A stretch of 10,141 nt of DNA from Anaerolineales bacterium (lineage in GTDB: Bacteria > Chloroflexota > Anaerolineae > Anaerolineales > Villigracilaceae), in the NCBI GenBank assembly GCA_025966435.1, contig JAICRQ010000081.1, forward strand, positions 1-10,141, read 5' to 3'. Position numbers and translations under genes: made by a program. Positions 7,074 to 10,141 of this stretch are shown here, in pieces. Position 1 is the stretch's first letter. Each line of letters opens with the position of its first letter. Below the pieces are notes generated by a model. That model searched no databases and had not been told where the DNA came from. It saw only the letters and a program-made list of their open reading frames with translations.

Positions 7074-8110
7074 ACGAACGCTTTCTTCGTGCCTGCCGCC
7101 GCAAGCCTGTGGATGTAACGCCGGTCTGGTTTATGCGCCAGGCAGGGCGTTACATGCCCGAGTATCGCCTCATCCGTGAGAAATACTCTCTATTGGAGAT
7201 TTGCTACCAGCCAGAACTTGCCGCGGAAGTAACATTGCAACCTGTGCGCGCCCTCCGTGTGGATGCGGCAATTCTATTTGCCGATATCCTGCTACCCGTG
7301 ATCCCGCTCGGGCTGGGGCTAGAATTTGCGAAGGGCGAAGGTCCAGTGATCGGCAAACCTGTGCGGACAATGGAAGATGTCGCGGCGATGAGACCGGTCC
7401 ATGCGGAAACGGATCTCGGTTACGTGCTGGAGGCGATCCGCATCCTGCGTGGGGAATTGAATGGGACCCCATTGATCGGATTTTGCGGTGCGCCATTCAC
7501 GGTCGCATCCTATATGATCGAAGGCGGCTCCTCCCGTGAATTTTTGAAAACAAAGATGATGATGTATTCCGCGCCGGAAACCTGGCATGCGCTGATGGAG
7601 AAACTCTCTGGCGTTCTTTCGGAATATCTGGTGGCACAGATCCGTGCCGGCGCGCAGGCTGTGCAGGTTTTTGATTCATGGGTGGGAACGCTCAGCCCGC
7701 AGGATTACGAGAATTTTGTGCTGCCCTACTCACAAAGAGTTCTAGCAGCCGCCCGAGCCCAGAATGTGCCGGTGATTCATTTTGGTACTAATACAGCCAC
7801 TCTGCTGCCGTTGATGAAGCGCGCAGGTGGAGACGTGATCGGTCTCGACTGGCGCATCCCGCTTGACGATGGCTGGGCTCTCCTTGGAGGAGATATCGCG
7901 GTTCAGGGAAATCTTGATCCAGCAGTTCTTTTTGCACCTTTGTCTGAGATTAAAACGCGCGTTCACGACATCTTGCGCCGCGCCGATGGTCGCCCGGGCC
8001 ATATCTTCAACCTGGGGCATGGCATTTTGCAACATACACCAGTAGAGAATGTAAAGGCTATTGTAGAAATGGTACATGAGTATCTCCCGACCCCTGTTGT
8101 AGAAAGATGA
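7064..8110 (+). CDS. hemE: Uroporphyrinogen decarboxylase
   Basis: Removes four acetate carboxyls from uroporphyrinogen III to give coproporphyrinogen III in the cytoplasm, without a cofactor. 348 residues, close to E. coli (354). The first signature PVWFMRQAGRYMPEYR (20-35) holds the substrate-binding Arg25 and Arg29. FADILLPVIPLGLGLEF (72-88) contains Asp74, the residue matching human Asp86, which binds the pyrrole nitrogens. The second signature GFCGAPFTVASYMIEGG (139-155) contains Tyr150 (human Tyr164), and FNLGHGILQHTP (315-326) contains His319 (human His339). All expected active-site residues are present. The start overlaps the end of chdC by 10 bases; the alternative ATG two codons later is noted with the ribosome binding site. 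Its stop overlaps the hemH ATG. It acts last before the protoporphyrin and coproporphyrin routes split. Confidence 0.97.
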   Translation: MAMNERFLRACRRKPVDVTPVWFMRQAGRYMPEYRLIREKYSLLEICYQPELAAEVTLQPVRALRVDAAILFADILLPVIPLGLGLEFAKGEGPVIGKPVRTMEDVAAMRPVHAETDLGYVLEAIRILRGELNGTPLIGFCGAPFTVASYMIEGGSSREFLKTKMMMYSAPETWHALMEKLSGVLSEYLVAQIRAGAQAVQVFDSWVGTLSPQDYENFVLPYSQRVLAAARAQNVPVIHFGTNTATLLPLMKRAGGDVIGLDWRIPLDDGWALLGGDIAVQGNLDPAVLFAPLSEIKTRVHDILRRADGRPGHIFNLGHGILQHTPVENVKAIVEMVHEYLPTPVVER

Positions 8111-9036
8111 AGTCACCCGGGATGATCGGTGTACTCGTCATGGCATACGGGGGTCCGGATAATTTGGAGGAAGTCGAGCCCTATTTGATGGATGTACGTG
8201 GCTACCGACCCACCTCGCCCGAGATTGTTCACGAAGTACGCGAACGCTACCGCGAGATTGGAGGTCGCTCACCGATCTTGGAGCGAACCCGAGCGCAGGC
8301 AGACGCTCTTCAAAACGTATTGAATGAACAGGGACAGAACTTTAAAGTCTTTGTCGGCATGAGGCATTGGCATCCTTTCCTTGCCGAGACCTTAACGGAA
8401 ATTCGCAAGCAGGGCATCGACCAGGTCGTAGCGTTAGTGATGGCACCGCACTATTCCCGCATGAGCATCCAGGCTTATTATCAAAAGATCGAAGAAGCAA
8501 ACTCGGGAGTGCAGATCGCCCCTATCTATGACTGGCATCTTCTCCCTGAATATCTGAACGCACTTACAGACCATGTGAAAGCTGCCCTAAGACGATTTCC
8601 TGATTCGGTTCGCGCAGATGTGCCTGTGATTTTTACCGCGCATAGCCTGCCCGAACGCATCCTGGAGTGGGGTGACCCGTATCCCTCGCAACTTCTTGCC
8701 ACGACCGAAGCTCTGATGGAGCAATTGGGTCCGCGCCCGCATGAATTTGCCTACCAGTCTGCTGCCATCTCGAATATTCCCTGGCTCGGGCCGGATGCCG
8801 CGCAGGTCATGGAGCGCTATGCTGCGGAAGGCGTGCGGCATATTTTGATTTGTCCGATTGGGTTTGTCTGTGAGCACGTTGAAATTTTGTACGACATTGA
8901 TATTGAGTATCAACGCCTGGCAAAAAAGCTTGGCACCCATCTGGAGCGGATCGAGATGCTCAACAACTCTCCGGAAATGATTCGTGGGCTGGCGCGCTTG
9001 GTTCGCCGGACCGCTGAGGAAGCAGGCTGGATTTGA
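8107..9036 (+). CDS. hemH: Ferrochelatase, probably coproporphyrin III type
   Basis: Inserts ferrous iron into a porphyrin in the cytoplasm; here most likely into coproporphyrin III (CpfC). 309 residues, the same size as B. subtilis HemH (310). Catalytic blocks: FTAHSLPERI (176-185) with His179 matching B. subtilis His183, GDPYPSQL (189-196), and PIGFVCEHVEILYDIDIE (250-267) with Glu259 matching Glu264. The N-terminal block GVLVMAYGGP (8-17) carries Tyr14, matching B. subtilis Tyr13, the axial ligand in coproporphyrin ferrochelatases; protoporphyrin ferrochelatases usually have LLNLGGP there. The only cysteines in the second half are Cys249 and Cys255, so no C-terminal [2Fe-2S] cluster is expected. 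The ATG shares ATGA with the hemE stop; the ribosome binding site is weak. Chelatase identity is firm; substrate type is inferred from Tyr14 and the chdC neighbour. Confidence 0.96.
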   Translation: MKSPGMIGVLVMAYGGPDNLEEVEPYLMDVRGYRPTSPEIVHEVRERYREIGGRSPILERTRAQADALQNVLNEQGQNFKVFVGMRHWHPFLAETLTEIRKQGIDQVVALVMAPHYSRMSIQAYYQKIEEANSGVQIAPIYDWHLLPEYLNALTDHVKAALRRFPDSVRADVPVIFTAHSLPERILEWGDPYPSQLLATTEALMEQLGPRPHEFAYQSAAISNIPWLGPDAAQVMERYAAEGVRHILICPIGFVCEHVEILYDIDIEYQRLAKKLGTHLERIEMLNNSPEMIRGLARLVRRTAEEAGWI

Positions 9037-10141
9037 GGCGTCTCGTCGTAGTCGGCGGTGGGATTGCCGGGCTTTCTGCTGCCTATTACGCCAGCAAATT
9101 GACAGGCGTTCAGGTAACTCTCTGTGAGTTATCCGATCGCTGGGGTGGGAAGATCATCACGGAACGCATCCCGTTCGAAGGAAGTCAATTCATCGTCGAA
9201 GGTGGTCCTGATTCGTTCCTGGCGACAAAGCCCTGGGGAGTTGCGGTGTGTAAAGAACTGGGTCTGAGCGAGCGATTGCATGGGACAAACACACATCAGA
9301 AAAACACCTACATTTTGAATCGGGATCGTTTGCTGCCTCTGCCTGATGGATTAGCGATGATGATTCCCACGGATATGCAAGCCATCCTTAAGTCCGGGCT
9401 TTTGTCCTGGTTTGGCAAAGCGCGAATGGGACTCGACTTCGTCCTGCCGCCGAAAGCCGTCGATGGCGATGAGTCATTGGGCGCATTTATCAGTCGCAGG
9501 TTGGGGCGTGAAGCGTACGAGAATCTGATAGAGCCGCTTATGTCTGGAATCTATGCAGGTGATGGCGACCAGCTTTCTCTTGCCTCCACCTTTCCACATT
9601 TGCGTGATCTAGAATTGGAGTATGGCTCGCTTGCGCGTGGCGCGCTTAAGATGAGACAAGGATCAAATGGAAAGCCTGTTCAGGGTTCGCGTTCCGCGTT
9701 CCTCACACCGACCACAGGACTTGCAGAACTTGTGGAAGCGCTGATCGAGGATCTCATAGCAAAAGACGTTGATCTGAAGTTGAATACTCAGGCGCTGCAA
9801 ATTACGAATGACCAATTACAGTATCGAGTAAGGCTCCAAACCGGCGAAACCCTCGAAGCCGACTTTTTGGTCCTCGCCATACCAGCGTTCGTTGCTGGTC
9901 AGATGCTCGATTCTCTCAACCCGTCGCTTGCTTCCGATTTGCAAACGATTCCTTATATCTCCACCGCAACCATTTCCCTCGCCTATCGCTGGAGGGACAT
10001 CCCTCGTGAGCTGGATGGTTACGGTTACGTAATCCCGCGCCGCGAAGGTCGTCGCGCCCTCGCCTGCACATGGATATCCTCCAAATTCCCGCACCGTGCA
10101 CCTGACGGTTATGCTCTTCTCCGTGTCTTTGTTGGGCGTGC
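9033..10141 (+). CDS. hemY: Coproporphyrinogen III oxidase / protoporphyrinogen oxidase (HemY family), 3' end outside window
   Basis: FAD flavoprotein that removes six electrons from coproporphyrinogen III to give coproporphyrin III (CgoX role), normally with oxygen as acceptor; in classical pathways the family acts on protoporphyrinogen IX. The first 369 residues are present and open to the right edge, against roughly 460-470 for a whole protein. VVVGGGIAGLSAAYYA (5-20) is the dinucleotide-binding motif with Gly8, Gly10 and Gly13. RWGGKI (36-41) and VEGGPDSFLATKPW (55-68) follow, and IEPLMSGIYAGDGDQLSLA (166-184) is a strong HemY block; FLTPTTGLAELVEAL (223-237) matches the family. The start is TTG at 9033, overlapping the hemH stop as TTGA, with GAGGAA at 9016-9021; the glycine motif begins seven residues later, so no later start is possible without losing it. 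Plain stop-to-stop reading with ATG-only starts would miss or trim this gene. Confidence 0.95.
   Translation, partial: MRRLVVVGGGIAGLSAAYYASKLTGVQVTLCELSDRWGGKIITERIPFEGSQFIVEGGPDSFLATKPWGVAVCKELGLSERLHGTNTHQKNTYILNRDRLLPLPDGLAMMIPTDMQAILKSGLLSWFGKARMGLDFVLPPKAVDGDESLGAFISRRLGREAYENLIEPLMSGIYAGDGDQLSLASTFPHLRDLELEYGSLARGALKMRQGSNGKPVQGSRSAFLTPTTGLAELVEALIEDLIAKDVDLKLNTQALQITNDQLQYRVRLQTGETLEADFLVLAIPAFVAGQMLDSLNPSLASDLQTIPYISTATISLAYRWRDIPRELDGYGYVIPRREGRRALACTWISSKFPHRAPDGYALLRVFVGR

Larger units (their letters stand above)
2350..10141 (+). other. Heme biosynthesis operon hemACDB-chdC-hemEH-hemY
   Basis: Eight consecutive same-strand genes with no gap above 25 bases and five overlapping junctions: hemA/hemC 3-nt gap, hemC/hemD GTGA overlap, hemD/hemB ATGA overlap, hemB/chdC 25-nt gap, chdC/hemE 10-nt overlap, hemE/hemH ATGA overlap, hemH/hemY TTGA overlap. 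Such junctions are typical of translational coupling on one transcript. The set covers the C5 route from Glu-tRNA to heme through coproporphyrin, apart from hemL. I see no terminator within it; it continues past the window. Confidence 0.9.

Noticed and set aside
7742..8116. 124-codon minus-strand frame across the hemE end and hemH start
   Set aside because: Antisense to both genes and their ATGA junction, with no family resemblance.
1..10141. CRISPR array, insertion sequence, tRNA, prophage or defence genes
   Set aside because: No regularly spaced repeats, no terminal inverted repeats with a transposase, no tRNA-like cloverleaf and no such protein motifs were seen; the window is nearly all core metabolic coding sequence.

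Overview
The window holds one dominant unit: a tightly packed, rightward heme-biosynthesis operon in the order hemA, hemC, hemD, hemB, chdC (hemQ), hemE, hemH (cpfC) and hemY (cgoX), running from about 2350 past the right edge. Upstream lie the C-terminal part of a phosphoenolpyruvate carboxylase gene (ppc, open at the left edge) on the plus strand and a small two-helix membrane protein gene on the minus strand, convergent with ppc and divergent from hemA.

Layout. 3-1649: ppc, 3' part. 1650-1689: short convergent gap with at best a weak hairpin. 1690-2091 (minus): unrecognised membrane protein with a good ribosome binding site and a perfect TATAAT box upstream. 2092-2349: AT-rich divergent control region with an imperfect operator-like palindrome and a candidate extended -10 for hemA. 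2350-10141: eight heme genes with gaps or overlaps of a few bases (3-nt gap, GTGA, ATGA, 25-nt gap, 10-nt overlap, ATGA, TTGA). The last gene, hemY, starts on TTG and is cut by the window end.

How the genes work together. HemA makes glutamate-1-semialdehyde from Glu-tRNA. HemB, HemC and HemD turn 5-aminolevulinate into uroporphyrinogen III, and HemE decarboxylates it to coproporphyrinogen III. HemY/CgoX then oxidises this to coproporphyrin III, HemH/CpfC inserts iron to give coproheme, and ChdC decarboxylates coproheme to heme b. The ChdC gene inside the operon, the 'VMAYGGP' tyrosine in HemH and the lack of hemN or hemF together indicate the coproporphyrin-dependent route rather than the protoporphyrin-dependent one. 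Glutamate-1-semialdehyde aminotransferase (hemL) is not in the window and may lie beyond the right edge or elsewhere.

Organism. The genes are bacterial, of moderate GC, with C5-pathway heme synthesis through coproheme, a SNKDGG-type PEP carboxylase and compact overlapping genes. My best guess is a Chloroflexota bacterium, perhaps Anaerolineae, but this rests on overall protein character and gene order, not on any search. The region is core metabolism; I found no CRISPR array, insertion sequence, tRNA, rRNA, phage gene or defence system, and no convincing undescribed system.
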